From: Demequina sp. NBRC 110051
GTDB taxonomy: Bacteria > Actinomycetota > Actinomycetes > Actinomycetales > Demequinaceae
Assembly (NCBI RefSeq): GCF_002090055.1
Contig: NZ_BBRH01000022.1
Span: forward strand, 1-43,994
Length of the DNA stretch: 43,994 nucleotides
Direction: 5' to 3'
Under the pieces are notes generated by a model. It made no database searches. It was not told the origin of the DNA and was given only the letters and a program-made list of their open reading frames with translations. A program made the translations under genes and the position numbers. Of this stretch, positions 1 through 11,404 are shown in pieces; positions within the stretch are counted from its first letter, which is position 1, and each line of letters opens with the position of its first letter.

Positions 1-296
<296 letters not shown>

Positions 297-471
297 TGCT
301 TTATCAGAAACCTGCAAACAGGCTCATCAACAAACGAAGTGGTTCCAAAGAACCGGTTTAATCTCTAGCAAGAGAACAAATGTCACTGACATTCATTTCA
401 TTACCAAAGGAATCCTACATCCAACCCCAATTTTAGGGCAGATGCCGGAGATTTTGGCATCGACTATGTGG

Positions 472-496
472 CACACTGTTGAGTTCTCAAAGATCG
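472..496 (-). promoter_or_regulatory. conserved rRNA leader element
   Basis: The minus strand carries CTTTGAGAACTCAACAGTG, a stretch I recognise as strongly conserved in the leaders of actinobacterial 16S genes and probably part of the antitermination or processing region. Further downstream, 379-393 forms a short dyad (AATGTC/GACATT). Apart from these elements and the two promoters, 297-809 holds no gene: the open frames here do not resemble proteins. Confidence 0.5.
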
Positions 497-546
497 GAAG
501 CTCACCTCATCTTTGCCTTTCGGCTCGGATTTGGGGCAACCCTTCT

Positions 547-575
547 AACTTACACTGTTCGATCCGCGGTGTCAA
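547..575 (-). promoter_or_regulatory. rrn promoter P1 (proximal)
   Basis: On the minus strand a perfect -35 TTGACA (575-570) is followed by 17 bases and a -10-like TAAGTT (552-547). It lies about 250 bases upstream of the mature 16S start, the usual distance for rRNA promoters in actinobacteria. The -35 is embedded in CGCCGATTTGAC, which is repeated exactly at the distal promoter. Confidence 0.7.
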
Positions 576-743
576 ATCGGCGTTTTCAGCCGGTTTCAAC
601 CGTGTTTCGTCCAGGGCTCTCAACCTTACACCCTCGAGCACGCTTCAGCGACCCGGGTTTCTCAGTGGAGATTGGCTGTCTGGCGGGGCGGGCCTCGAGC
701 TTTTCGCTTTCGTCCCGCGCTCCCTTCCTTGGCAGCGAGGAAG

Positions 744-773
744 ACATTACGGGCTTGAACGTACCCCCGTCAA
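744..773 (-). promoter_or_regulatory. rrn promoter P2 (distal)
   Basis: On the minus strand, -35 TTGACG (773-768), an 18-base spacer and -10 TAATGT (749-744). The twelve bases CGCCGATTTGAC (780-769) are identical to those at the proximal promoter (582-571), so the two promoters look like a duplication. Tandem promoters are typical of rRNA operons. A third, weaker -10-like TGTAAGGTT near 622-630 has no convincing -35. Confidence 0.55.
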
Positions 774-809
774 ATCGGCGGAATCTCGGGCGTGTCGCCC
801 TCCATTAGA

Positions 810-860
810 CGACAAAACCCCTGGCAAACATCACTATGACGGTCGCCAGGGGTCGTGTCG
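810..860 (-). terminator. rho-independent terminator after tyrS
   Basis: ACCCCTGGC (817-825) pairs perfectly with GCCAGGGGT (845-853). Read leftward, the stem is followed by TTTT and then a further CGACA/TGTCG pairing (810-814 with 856-860). It begins 8 bases past the tyrS stop codon and separates the biosynthetic block from the rrn promoters. Confidence 0.75.
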
Positions 861-867
861 GGTGCGG

Positions 868-2127
868 CTAGACCCTCACAAGTCCCACAGATTTTTTTCC
901 GCGACGGAGGACGTACCAGCCGCCGGCGAGTGCAGTAGTGTCCCCCACCGCCGCCTCGAGGCCATCGACCTTGACGTTGTTCACGTAGGCGCCGCCGTCT
1001 TGGACCGCCCTGCGGGCATCCGACTTGGACGTGACGATGCCAGCCTCGACGAGTGCATCGATCACCAGGGTGTCGCCTGCCACCTCGGCTGAGCCCAACT
1101 CGGCGGCGCAACCCGCGAGGGTGGCCTCGTCCAGGTCGGTGAGTTCCGCACGGCCGAACAGTGCCTGCGAGGCGGTGACCACGGCATCGGCCGTTTCACG
1201 GCCGTGGACAAGGGAGGTGACGTCATGCGCCAGGGTGCGCTGCGCCTCGCGCTTGAACGGTTCTTCCGCCGTGAGCCGTTCGAGCTCGGCGATCTCCTCG
1301 CGCGTACGGAAGGTGAAGACCTTGAGGTAGTTGGCGACGTCGGCATCGGCCTGGTTGAGCCAGAACTGGTAGAACGCGTACGGGCTCGTCATTGCGGGGT
1401 CGAGCCACACGGTGCCTGACTCGGTCTTACCAAACTTGGTGCCGTCTGCCTTGGTGATCAGCGGCGTCGACATGGCGTGCACGCTCACGCCCTCGGCCTT
1501 ACGGATGAGTTCCGTCCCCGACGTGAGGTTGCCCCACTGGTCCGAGCCGCCGGTCTGCAGGCTGCAGCCATGGCGTCGGTACAGCTCGAGGTAGTCCATG
1601 CCCTGCAGCACCTGGTAGCTGAACTCCGTGTAGGAGATGCCGTCATCGGAGTTCAGGCGGCGCGCCACCGTGTCCTTGGCCAGCATGGTGCCCATGCGGA
1701 AGTACTTGCCCACGTCACGCAGCAACTCGATCGCGGACATGTCCTTGGTCCAGTCGAAGTTGTTGACCATCGTGGCGGCGTGATCGCCTTCGAAGTCGAG
1801 GAACGGCTCGATCTGGCCGCGAATGCGCTCGACCCACTGGTGCACGACTTCGACGGGGTTGAGCGTGCGCTCCCCTGCCATCTTGGGGTCACCGATCAGT
1901 CCGGTCGCACCACCCACGAGCAGCAGCGGGTTATTGCCTGCCTGCTGGAAGCGCTTGACCGTGAGGATCTGCACCAGGTTGCCGATGTGGAGGCTGGGCG
2001 CCGTGGGGTCAAAACCGCAATAGAGCGTGATGGGTCCCTCGTCGAGAGCTGCGCGCAGCTCGTCGTCACCGGTGGTCTGGGAGATCAGCCCGCGCCAGGC
2101 GAGCTCGTCGAGGATGTGCTCTGTCAT
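868..2127 (-). CDS. tyrS: tyrosyl-tRNA synthetase
   Basis: Class I aminoacyl-tRNA synthetase, 419 residues, charging tRNA-Tyr in the cytoplasm. The HIGH-type motif is PSLHIGNL near residue 46. The KMSKS loop has the TyrRS form KFGKTESG. The C-terminal S4 RNA-binding domain is visible as KSDARRAVQDGGAYVNNVKV. The tyrosine pocket GGSDQWGN is intact. I chose ATG at 2127 because the protein then begins MTEHILDELAWRGLI, the usual family start; the frame is open further upstream but that extension is not protein-like. It is the last gene of the leftward block and is followed by a terminator. The 231 bases before it contain a strong nested inverted repeat that could regulate it. Confidence 0.97.
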   Translation of the reverse strand: MTEHILDELAWRGLISQTTGDDELRAALDEGPITLYCGFDPTAPSLHIGNLVQILTVKRFQQAGNNPLLLVGGATGLIGDPKMAGERTLNPVEVVHQWVERIRGQIEPFLDFEGDHAATMVNNFDWTKDMSAIELLRDVGKYFRMGTMLAKDTVARRLNSDDGISYTEFSYQVLQGMDYLELYRRHGCSLQTGGSDQWGNLTSGTELIRKAEGVSVHAMSTPLITKADGTKFGKTESGTVWLDPAMTSPYAFYQFWLNQADADVANYLKVFTFRTREEIAELERLTAEEPFKREAQRTLAHDVTSLVHGRETADAVVTASQALFGRAELTDLDEATLAGCAAELGSAEVAGDTLVIDALVEAGIVTSKSDARRAVQDGGAYVNNVKVDGLEAAVGDTTALAGGWYVLRRGKKSVGLVRV

Positions 2128-2228
2128 GGTGAGCCCATTGTGCCAGGCGCGCGTGAGTGAAAGTGAAGCGCCCGCATCGCCGTTGACGCGGGCAACCCTC
2201 AGTGGAACGGGCCCTGGGGATATGAGTT

Positions 2229-2322
2229 GTCGCTGGGTACGCGCCCAGAAGCCTCGAATCGGCGCTGAGGGGTGGACATCCATGAGGGTCCAACCGACTC
2301 GGGTCGTCGCGTACCCAGCGAC
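2229..2322 (-). ncRNA. candidate structured leader RNA of tyrS
   Basis: A perfect 15-bp inverted repeat (2229-2243 with 2308-2322) encloses an 8-bp helix with one G-U pair (2255-2262 with 2294-2301). That helix encloses a 5-bp hairpin (2273-2277 with 2288-2292). The three helices nest without conflict. The element sits in the 231-base gap before tyrS, 101 bases upstream of its ATG. A second hairpin, GCCCGC/GCGGGC (2170-2175 with 2188-2193), lies between it and tyrS. I find no T-box antiterminator sequence. Whether it is transcribed, or is a DNA element such as a remnant of a small mobile repeat, cannot be told here. Confidence 0.45.
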
Positions 2323-2358
2323 TAATACGAAGGTATGCCCCTTCACCTGAGAGGTCTC

Positions 2359-2943
2359 TCAGATATGCGGCACGCCCTGAGAACCGGGGCGTGAGGCTGC
2401 GCCGTCGACCGTCACCTCGGCGGCCTCGCGGGTGTGCTCCTGCGCGAAATGCTCCGCCTCGCTCTGTGCCCACCGGGTCCAGTGGCCCTCGCTCTGCGGT
2501 CCCTCACGGTCGAGCCAACGCTCGTGACGCACGTGCGCAGGCGCCTCGACCCACACCAGCAGGCTGGCGAACGCCCGCGCTGCCCGCTGACCGACGCCCA
2601 CGCCCTCAATGACCACGACGGGCGCGGGCTCCACATGGAGGGCCGCTCCCCGGCGCCCCGCGTGCCAGTCCCAGCACGCGAACTCGGCCGCGCGCCCCTG
2701 TGCCAGGGGCGCGAGCACCCGTCTCACCAACAGGTCGGTGAGTGTGGCGAGGCCCTCCCATCCCTCGTACATGTCGTCGGCGTGGAGCACAGGGGCACCG
2801 TCGAGAGCCATCGACAGTCGGTCCGCGAAGGTGGTCTTGCCCGCACCCGCGGGTCCGTCGATCAGGACGATGCGCGCACCGCCGGGCGTAGGTGGTGACG
2901 TGCGTACCCGGCTGGCGACGGAGGCGACGAGAGCGGAGGGCAT
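2359..2943 (-). CDS. P-loop kinase of the uridine kinase-like type
   Basis: 194 residues with a clear Walker A motif, GPAGAGKTTFADRL, near residue 30, and an acidic DDMYEGW segment that resembles the substrate-side motif of uridine and related small-molecule kinases. VVVIEGVGVG fits the Walker B strand. The substrate cannot be read from the sequence; many actinobacteria keep such an uncharacterised kinase near housekeeping genes. The ATG lies inside one of the repeated GGCCGATGCC words (2939-2948), and no strong ribosome site precedes it, so the start is moderately certain. A small hairpin, CTGAGA/TCTCAG (2347-2362), overlaps the stop codon. It follows the racemase-like gene by 32 bases and is probably cotranscribed with it. 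Confidence 0.75.
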   Translation of the reverse strand: MPSALVASVASRVRTSPPTPGGARIVLIDGPAGAGKTTFADRLSMALDGAPVLHADDMYEGWEGLATLTDLLVRRVLAPLAQGRAAEFACWDWHAGRRGAALHVEPAPVVVIEGVGVGQRAARAFASLLVWVEAPAHVRHERWLDREGPQSEGHWTRWAQSEAEHFAQEHTREAAEVTVDGAASRPGSQGVPHI

Positions 2944-2975
2944 CGGCCCAGAGTACGGGGCGCGGCGAGCGAGGC

Positions 2976-4103
2976 CTACGCGACGGCGAGGACGCGCGGC
3001 GCCTCACCGAACCGGTCGAGCGCGGCGGGATCGGGGTCCTCGCACAGCCCCGCGAAGGTGGGAACGGCAATGTGCCCGTCCTCGAGCACGTACGGCGTGG
3101 TGACGTCCTCGGTATAGAAGCGCGACGACGCGGAGATGTCGCCCGGCAGCGTGAACCCGGGGAGCGCTGCGAGGGCGGCGTTGGCACCGCGCGCGATCCC
3201 GGTCTCGAGCATGCCCCCGCACCACACGGCGATGCCGCTCGCGCGTGCGACATCGTGGATGCGGCGCGCTTCGAGGTAGCCGCCGACTCGCGAAGGCTTG
3301 ATGTTGATGACCGCGGCGGCGCCCAGGTGGATGGCGTCGGCTGCCGAGGCAGCGGAGACCACCGACTCGTCCAGACACATCGGGGTCTTCATCACGCGAG
3401 CGAGCTCGGCGTGCTGGCGCAGGTCGTCCTCGGCGAGCGGCTGTTCGATCAGAAGCAGGTCAAAGTCGTCGAGCCTGCGCAGGTGCGCCGCGTCGACGAG
3501 CGTGTACGCGGCGTTGGCGTCGACCTGGAGTGCCACGTCGGGATGCGCCTCGCGTATTGCCCGTACGGGGGCGACATCCCAGCCGGGCTGAATCTTCAGC
3601 TTGATGCGCTGGTAGCCCTCGTCGAGATAGCCGGCGACCGTGTCGAGTAGCTGCGGCACCGAATCTTGGATGCCGACCGACACTCCCGAGGGCACACGGG
3701 TCCGCGTGGCGCCAAGGTACTGCGCGAAAGACTGGTCCGCGGCCTTCAATTGCGCGTCGAGGATCGCCGATTCCAGCGCCGCCTTGGCCATGCGGTGCCC
3801 CACGATGGGGCTGAGGAGCTCGCCGACGGTCTCGGCCGTCAGGCGATCCTCGCGCGAGGCCTCGGACAGGAGCGGCAGCAGGAAGCGCTCGGTGACGTCG
3901 ACGACGCCCGCGGCGTACTCCTCGGAGTAGACCGGCTCGGCCAGCGCCCCGCATTCACCCCATCCGGTTACCTCGGTGCCGCCCACGCGGGCGTCGACCC
4001 TCACCGTGAGAACCGTGCGCGCGGTCTGGGTGGAAAACGACGTGGTGAACGGAGCCACGAGCGGGATGCGCAGCAGCCGCAGCGTCACGGTGTCGAGAAT
4101 CAT
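2976..4103 (-). CDS. menC: enolase-superfamily enzyme: o-succinylbenzoate synthase / N-succinylamino acid racemase
   Basis: 375 residues, MenC/NAAAR family. The catalytic set is visible: RIKLKIQPGWD (KxK base), metal ligands in QVDANAAYT, LLIEQPLAEDD and CLDESV, and the second catalytic lysine in INIKPSRVGG. Members of this subgroup make o-succinylbenzoate for menaquinone, racemize N-succinyl amino acids, or do both. No other menaquinone gene is nearby. The gene instead overlaps by 4 bases (ATGA) with a GNAT acyltransferase, which overlaps an M20 deacylase. That trio matches the known N-succinylation, racemization and desuccinylation route for turning D- into L-amino acids, so I favour the racemase role. 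The start is ATG at 4103 with GGAGGAG just upstream. Confidence 0.85.
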   Translation of the reverse strand: MILDTVTLRLLRIPLVAPFTTSFSTQTARTVLTVRVDARVGGTEVTGWGECGALAEPVYSEEYAAGVVDVTERFLLPLLSEASREDRLTAETVGELLSPIVGHRMAKAALESAILDAQLKAADQSFAQYLGATRTRVPSGVSVGIQDSVPQLLDTVAGYLDEGYQRIKLKIQPGWDVAPVRAIREAHPDVALQVDANAAYTLVDAAHLRRLDDFDLLLIEQPLAEDDLRQHAELARVMKTPMCLDESVVSAASAADAIHLGAAAVINIKPSRVGGYLEARRIHDVARASGIAVWCGGMLETGIARGANAALAALPGFTLPGDISASSRFYTEDVTTPYVLEDGHIAVPTFAGLCEDPDPAALDRFGEAPRVLAVA

Positions 4104-4846
4104 GCGCTCTCCTCCAGGAGATAGTGGTGGTCGTCGAAGCCGGTCACTCGCCATCCATGGCCGATGCGTGGGGCCAGCTCCGTACGCAGTCGCGACCGCC
4201 AGGCGGCGGCCTGGGCGGGATCGGCGGCGCGTAGCCCCTCGATATCCGCGGGCGCCTCGACGCGCAGCGTCGCGCCGGAAGGCGGCCGCGGCGTGCCAAG
4301 GGGCCGAGCCAGATCCCAGCCCACGACGAGCCGGTCGCTTCCGTGGCCGCCGTTGACGGCATCGGCCATCTCGCCGTAGAAGTCCTCAACGTAGGCGTCG
4401 ACGGCGACACCCAGTCGGCCGATGTTGAAGGCCGCGTTGCGCGCGACGAGCGGGTCGAAGGTCCACGTGATGCGGTTGAGTCCGCGCTCCAGGCACCAAG
4501 CCCGCTGGTCGAGTTTGAGCGCGAGGCCGATGCCACGGCGGACGTGTGAGGGGATGACGCCTGCGACGTGCGAGTGGAGGGTGTCGCCGAGCGGCTGCGA
4601 GAAATAGCCGACGCAGACGGCGACGAGGTCATCCTGGTCGGCTGAGAAGGCGCCGACGACATAGGCGCCCGAGTGTGCCAGGGCGGACATGAGGGGCGGC
4701 TCGACCACGGCGGTCCCCCACAGCTCGGTCAGCAGCGCACCGGCGCGCCACGTCTGTGCCGGCGCGAGCGCTCGGATCGTGACGCCGGCGCGCTGGGCCG
4801 CGGCGATGGCGTCCGCTCGGGCCGAGGTCACGACCGTGTCGGTCAT
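4100..4846 (-). CDS. GNAT acyltransferase, probable amino acid N-succinyltransferase
   Basis: 248 residues. The acyl-CoA binding region of a GNAT fold is visible as HVRRGIGLALKLDQR, followed by RITWTFDPLVARNAAFNIGRLG, a block typical of the COG3375 group. This group is commonly found beside MenC-like racemases and M20 hydrolases, where the Geobacillus member acts as a succinyl-CoA:amino acid N-succinyltransferase. Both ends overlap neighbours by four bases (ATGA at 4100-4103 and at 4843-4846), so translation is likely coupled. The name of the acyl group is inferred from context; the sequence itself only supports GNAT. Confidence 0.8.
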   Translation of the reverse strand: MTDTVVTSARADAIAAAQRAGVTIRALAPAQTWRAGALLTELWGTAVVEPPLMSALAHSGAYVVGAFSADQDDLVAVCVGYFSQPLGDTLHSHVAGVIPSHVRRGIGLALKLDQRAWCLERGLNRITWTFDPLVARNAAFNIGRLGVAVDAYVEDFYGEMADAVNGGHGSDRLVVGWDLARPLGTPRPPSGATLRVEAPADIEGLRAADPAQAAAWRSRLRTELAPRIGHGWRVTGFDDHHYLLEESA

Positions 4847-5982
4847 GCCGGGCTCGTCAGAAGGTCGCGGACCAGTGCCGCAAGCAGGGAGGTGCGGGGG
4901 ACGATGTGGTCGACCAGGACGTGCTCGTCGTCGGCGTGCGCTCCCCCGCCCACGCCCCCGAGGCCATCGAGCGTCGGGACGCCGATGCCAGCGGTGAAGT
5001 TGCCGTCGGAGGCGCCACCCACGGCACATGCGGTGAGATGCGTGACGCCGACCGTGGGCGCGAGGCGGTCGGCGCGTGCGTACAGTGCCTGGGCATGGCG
5101 GCGCTCGAGCGGAGGGCGGTTGATGCCCCCGTCGACGGAGAGGGACGCCCCGGGCAACTGGGCTGTGAGGGAACGCATGGCCGCGTCGACCCTCTCGAGC
5201 TCGGCGGCGCTCGTCGCACGCACGTCGACATCGATCGCCGCGGAGGCGGGCACGGTGTTCAGCGTGCTCCCGATCCGACCGGAGGTGGGCGTGACCGTCG
5301 TGCCGAGCATGGGGTCGCCGAGCGCGGCGATGGCGTGAATCTGGTGCGCGAGCTCGATCCCCGCGTTGACGCCTGACTCGGGCTCGAGGCCAGCGTGTGC
5401 CGCACGGCCGCGCACCTGCACGGTGTACATCGAGGTGCCCTTGCGCTCGGTCTTGAGGGCGCCGCCAGGACCGGCCGCTTCAAGGACGAGGGCGGCATCT
5501 GCCCCCGCAGCCTCCTCCTCGATCAGCGCGCGGGACGTGAGGGAGCCGACTTCCTCGTCCCCGGTGACGAGGAACGTGACCCCAGCCACGGCATCGGCCC
5601 CATACGACGCGGCCAGCGCGGCGACCGCGTGAGCGGCCTGCACCAGGCCGATGACCATGTCGAAACAGCCCGGCCCGGTGAGGACGCCGTCGGCGACCTT
5701 CGCGGGGTGCGTGGCGAGGGAGCCGTGGGGCCACACGGTGTCGTGATGGCCGAGGAGCAGCACGCGGGTGGGGCCGGCGAACCGCCAGCACAGGTGCGTG
5801 ACGCCGTCGATGACGATCCGTTCGGGCGCGGCGGGCAGACCCGCGGCGGCGAAGCGGGCCCCGAGTACCTCTGCGGTGAGCCCGGCGCTGCGCGCGACGG
5901 CCTCCAGGTCGGAGGACGGCGACTCGCACGCGAGCAGGCGCAGCGCGTCGTCGAGCATGGCTTCGAGGCTGAGGTGCGTCAT
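4843..5982 (-). CDS. M20 family metallopeptidase, probable N-succinyl amino acid desuccinylase
   Basis: 379 residues, dinuclear zinc M20 hydrolase of the carboxypeptidase G2 type. Visible metal ligands and motifs are LLGHHDTVWPHG, GPGCFDMVIG (bridging Asp), TGDEEVGS (catalytic and bridging Glu pair), and a C-terminal GGGAHADDEHV histidine. The middle segment KGTSMYTVQVRGRAAHAGLEPESGVNA is the dimerization domain. In this setting it would remove the succinyl group after racemization. It starts 20 bases after the argH stop, so it may be read from the arginine operon. The start at 5982 is the first ATG with the family-like N-terminus; the ribosome site is weak. Confidence 0.85.
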   Translation of the reverse strand: MTHLSLEAMLDDALRLLACESPSSDLEAVARSAGLTAEVLGARFAAAGLPAAPERIVIDGVTHLCWRFAGPTRVLLLGHHDTVWPHGSLATHPAKVADGVLTGPGCFDMVIGLVQAAHAVAALAASYGADAVAGVTFLVTGDEEVGSLTSRALIEEEAAGADAALVLEAAGPGGALKTERKGTSMYTVQVRGRAAHAGLEPESGVNAGIELAHQIHAIAALGDPMLGTTVTPTSGRIGSTLNTVPASAAIDVDVRATSAAELERVDAAMRSLTAQLPGASLSVDGGINRPPLERRHAQALYARADRLAPTVGVTHLTACAVGGASDGNFTAGIGVPTLDGLGGVGGGAHADDEHVLVDHIVPRTSLLAALVRDLLTSPA

Positions 5983-6002
5983 CGCGGCGGGAGGCCTGGT
6001 GG

Positions 6003-8652
<2,650 letters not shown>

Positions 8653-8730
8653 GTCTGTCTCCTTGTATTGCTGTGAATGATGATGCCGGCGCGGGGCCGG
8701 AAACTGCTGCTGGGGCGAGGGGCGAACGGC

Positions 8731-9222
8731 CTACGAGTGACCGCCGCCCGCGGCTCGCTCCAGGAAGCGCTGCGCGAGGCGCAGGCCGCCGTCGGGGTCG
8801 CGCGAGATCACCATGATGGTGTCGTCGCCGCCCACACAGCCGAGGATCTCGATGTCCTCGTGCTGGTCGATGGCGCTCGCGAGGTACTGCGCGGCTCCCG
8901 AGGGGGTGCGGATCACCGCGAGGTTCGCCGAACCATCCGCGGCGAGCAGGAGTTCCCCGCACAGGCGGGTGAGGCGCTGATCGGTGTCCTCGGACGCCGT
9001 GAGGGAGTCCGAGGTCGCATACACGTGAGCGCCGCCCAGCCCGCGGACCTTGATGGCGCCGATGTCGACGAGGTCGCGCGACAGCGTGGCCTGCGTGACG
9101 TGAATCCCCTGCTGCACGAGCCGCAGGGCGAGTTCGCCCTGAGAGCGCACCGCCTCGGTCTCGATGATGCGACGGATGAGCGCCTGGCGCGCTGCCTTCG
9201 TCGCGGGGATGGTCTGGGTCAT
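8731..9222 (-). CDS. argR: arginine repressor ArgR
   Basis: 163 residues. The N-terminal winged helix-turn-helix is seen as SQGELALRLVQQGIHVTQATLSRDL. The C-terminal oligomerization and arginine-binding domain has the conserved GGDDTIMVISRD. It senses arginine and represses the arg genes, probably including its own operon through the palindrome at the argC start. Start: ATG at 9222 giving MTQTIPATKAARQ; argF ends 5 bases upstream. Its position between argF and argG is the usual one in actinobacteria. Confidence 0.96.
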   Translation of the reverse strand: MTQTIPATKAARQALIRRIIETEAVRSQGELALRLVQQGIHVTQATLSRDLVDIGAIKVRGLGGAHVYATSDSLTASEDTDQRLTRLCGELLLAADGSANLAVIRTPSGAAQYLASAIDQHEDIEILGCVGGDDTIMVISRDPDGGLRLAQRFLERAAGGGHS

Positions 9223-9227
9223 CACGC

Positions 9228-10157
9228 TCAGTGCTCCACCAGCCACGTCAGCAGCGCCTTCTGGGCGTGCAGCCGGTACTCCACCTCGAGCCACACGAGC
9301 GACTGGTCGCCGTCGATGACGTCGGCGGTGATCTCCTGGCCGCGATAGGCGGGCAGGCAGTGCAGCACATGCGCGCCGGGCGCGGCGAGCTCGAGCGCAC
9401 GGGCGTTGACCTGATAGGGGGTGAAGACCTGGGCACGCTCGGCCTTTTGCGCCTCGTCCCCCATCGACACCCAGGTGTCTGTGGCGATGACGTCCGCGCC
9501 GGTGACGGCCTCGTCGTGGCTGGTCGTGACGGTGACCGAGCCACCGGTGGACGCAGCGATCTCCTCCGCCCGCGCGACCACGTCGGCGTCAGGGAGGTAG
9601 TCGGCGGGAGTGCCGATGCGCACGTGCATCCCCGCCAGCGCGCCGCCCAGGAGGTACGAGTGCGCCATGTTGTTCGCGCCGTCGCCCACGTAGGCCAGGT
9701 CGAGGCCAGCAAGAGCCCCCACGCCGCCGCGGGCATCGGCCACCGCCGCGAGGTCCGCGAGGATCTGGCACGGGTGGAAGGAATCGGTGAGGGCGTTCAC
9801 GACGGGCACGCTCGTGCCCTCGGCCATCTCCTCGATCAGTTCCTGACCAAAGGTGCGCCACACGATCGCGCTGGTCATGGACTCGAGCACACGCGCGGTG
9901 TCGCGGACAGGCTCGCCGCGGCCCATCTGGGAGTTCTGGGAGTCGATCACGAGCGGGTATCCGCCCAGCTCGGCGACGCCCGCGGAGAACGAGACGCGCG
10001 TACGGGTGGAGTGCTTGTCGAAGATGATCGCCACGGCCTGCGGCCCCTCGAAGGGACGGCGTGAGAACCGGTCGCCGCGCATGGCGAGGGCCAACTCGAG
10101 GACCTCGCGCTGCTCGGCAGGCGTGAGGTCGTCGTCGCGCAGGAAGTGACGGGTCAT
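9228..10157 (-). CDS. argF: ornithine carbamoyltransferase
   Basis: 309 residues, condensing ornithine and carbamoyl phosphate into citrulline. Diagnostic motifs are STRTRVSF (carbamoyl phosphate binding), HPCQ, and HCLPAYRG near the C-terminus (ornithine). The start is ATG at 10157, one base overlapping the argD TGA; a GTG directly before it at 10160 would give a four-base overlap and cannot be excluded. [16 protein letters not shown] is the usual actinobacterial beginning. Confidence 0.97.
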   Translation of the reverse strand: MTRHFLRDDDLTPAEQREVLELALAMRGDRFSRRPFEGPQAVAIIFDKHSTRTRVSFSAGVAELGGYPLVIDSQNSQMGRGEPVRDTARVLESMTSAIVWRTFGQELIEEMAEGTSVPVVNALTDSFHPCQILADLAAVADARGGVGALAGLDLAYVGDGANNMAHSYLLGGALAGMHVRIGTPADYLPDADVVARAEEIAASTGGSVTVTTSHDEAVTGADVIATDTWVSMGDEAQKAERAQVFTPYQVNARALELAAPGAHVLHCLPAYRGQEITADVIDGDQSLVWLEVEYRLHAQKALLTWLVEH

Positions 10158-11404
10158 CACCGCTCGCTTTCGGTCAGGGGATGCGCGGCCAGGTGGCCCT
10201 CGATCCAGGTCAGGAAGGTGTCCGCCTCGGCGGTCGTCAGGGTCAGCGCGGGCACCAGGCGGATCGTGTCTGGGCTGGGCGGGTTCACGATGAAGCCCGC
10301 GGCGACGGCGGCCTGGGCGATCTCGGCGCTCACGGGCGCCGCGAGGCCGATGCCCAGCAGCAGCCCCTCACCGCGCACCTCGAGCACGCCGTCCATGGCC
10401 TCGAGGCGCTCGCGCAGGTGGGCGCTGACGGCCTTGACGTTGGCGATGAGGTCCTCGTCCTCGATCACACGTAGCGTCGCGAGCGCGGCTGCCGCGGCGA
10501 GCGGATTGCCTCCGAACGTGGTGCCGTGCTCGCCCTTACCGAGCATGGATCCGCAGCGCTCGCCGTACGCGATCACGGCGCCGATGGGGAAGCCTCCGCC
10601 CAGGCCCTTGGCGAGGGTCATGACGTCGGGCTGAATGCCGTGCAACTGGTGGGCGAACCATGCACCCGTGCGGGCTACGCCCGTCTGGACCTCGTCGAAC
10701 ACCAGCAGCGCGTCGTGGCGGCGGGTGAGTTCCCGAGCCTTCGAGAGGTACGCGTGGGTCAGCGGGATGACGCCGGCCTCTCCCTGGATGGGCTCAAGGA
10801 CGATCGCGGAAAGGTCCGCGGCGTGGGCGAGAACGGCATCGGCCAGCGCCTGTTCGTCGTTGACGGGGACGAAAACCACGTCGCCGATGAGCGGAGCGAA
10901 GGGCGCCCGGTAGGCCTCCTTGTGGGTCAGCGCGAGGGCGCCGGTCGAGCGGCCGTGGAAGCCGCCCTCGAGCGCGATGATGGTGCCCTTGCCGATCTTG
11001 CGCGCCATCTTGATGGCGGCCTCGTTCGCCTCGGTGCCGGAGTTCGCGAAGAACACGCGCGAGCCGGTCGGCGCCTGCGCGAGGTCGAGCAACTTCTCCG
11101 CGAGGGCGATCTGGGGCTCCGTGGCGAAGAAGTTCGAGGCGTGCGCGAGGGTCGCGGCCTGCGTCGCGATCGCCTCGACCCACGCGGGGTGTCCGTGGCC
11201 CAGGGCGTTCACCGCAATGCCGCCCAGGAGGTCCAGGTAGCGGTTGCCATCGGCGTCCCATACGTACGATCCCTCGCCGCGCTTGAGCACACGCATGGGC
11301 ACGCCGAAGGTACCCATGAGCGCGTGCTGGTAGCGCTGCAGGTCGACGGCGCCGCGCTCGAGGCCCGCCTCGCCGTGGGTGCTCAGGGGCTGCTGCGCGC
11401 TCAT
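10157..11404 (-). CDS. argD: acetylornithine aminotransferase
   Basis: 415 residues, class III pyridoxal-phosphate aminotransferase making N-acetylornithine. The PLP lysine lies in [15 protein letters not shown], and the cofactor aspartate region is [15 protein letters not shown]. The start is ATG at 11404, which overlaps the argB stop as ATGA; an in-frame GTG two codons upstream is less likely. It sits in the usual place between argB and argF. Confidence 0.97.
   Translation of the reverse strand: MSAQQPLSTHGEAGLERGAVDLQRYQHALMGTFGVPMRVLKRGEGSYVWDADGNRYLDLLGGIAVNALGHGHPAWVEAIATQAATLAHASNFFATEPQIALAEKLLDLAQAPTGSRVFFANSGTEANEAAIKMARKIGKGTIIALEGGFHGRSTGALALTHKEAYRAPFAPLIGDVVFVPVNDEQALADAVLAHAADLSAIVLEPIQGEAGVIPLTHAYLSKARELTRRHDALLVFDEVQTGVARTGAWFAHQLHGIQPDVMTLAKGLGGGFPIGAVIAYGERCGSMLGKGEHGTTFGGNPLAAAAALATLRVIEDEDLIANVKAVSAHLRERLEAMDGVLEVRGEGLLLGIGLAAPVSAEIAQAAVAAGFIVNPPSPDTIRLVPALTLTTAEADTFLTWIEGHLAAHPLTESER

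Noticed and set aside
442..1111. Open frames in the rrn leader and opposite tyrS
   Set aside because: Their translations are basic, compositionally odd and lie in or antisense to the rRNA leader and tyrS. No ribosome site and no family resemblance.
2128..2346. N-terminal extension of TyrS upstream of 2127
   Set aside because: The frame stays open, but the residues do not resemble TyrRS and the region is better explained by the nested inverted repeat.
2128..2358. T-box riboswitch before tyrS
   Set aside because: No T-box antiterminator consensus (TGGNACCGCG type) and no specifier-loop layout could be found.
8653..8730. ARG box or promoter between argR and argG
   Set aside because: An AT-richer patch is present, but I found no convincing dyad like the one at argC; only a short GC hairpin.
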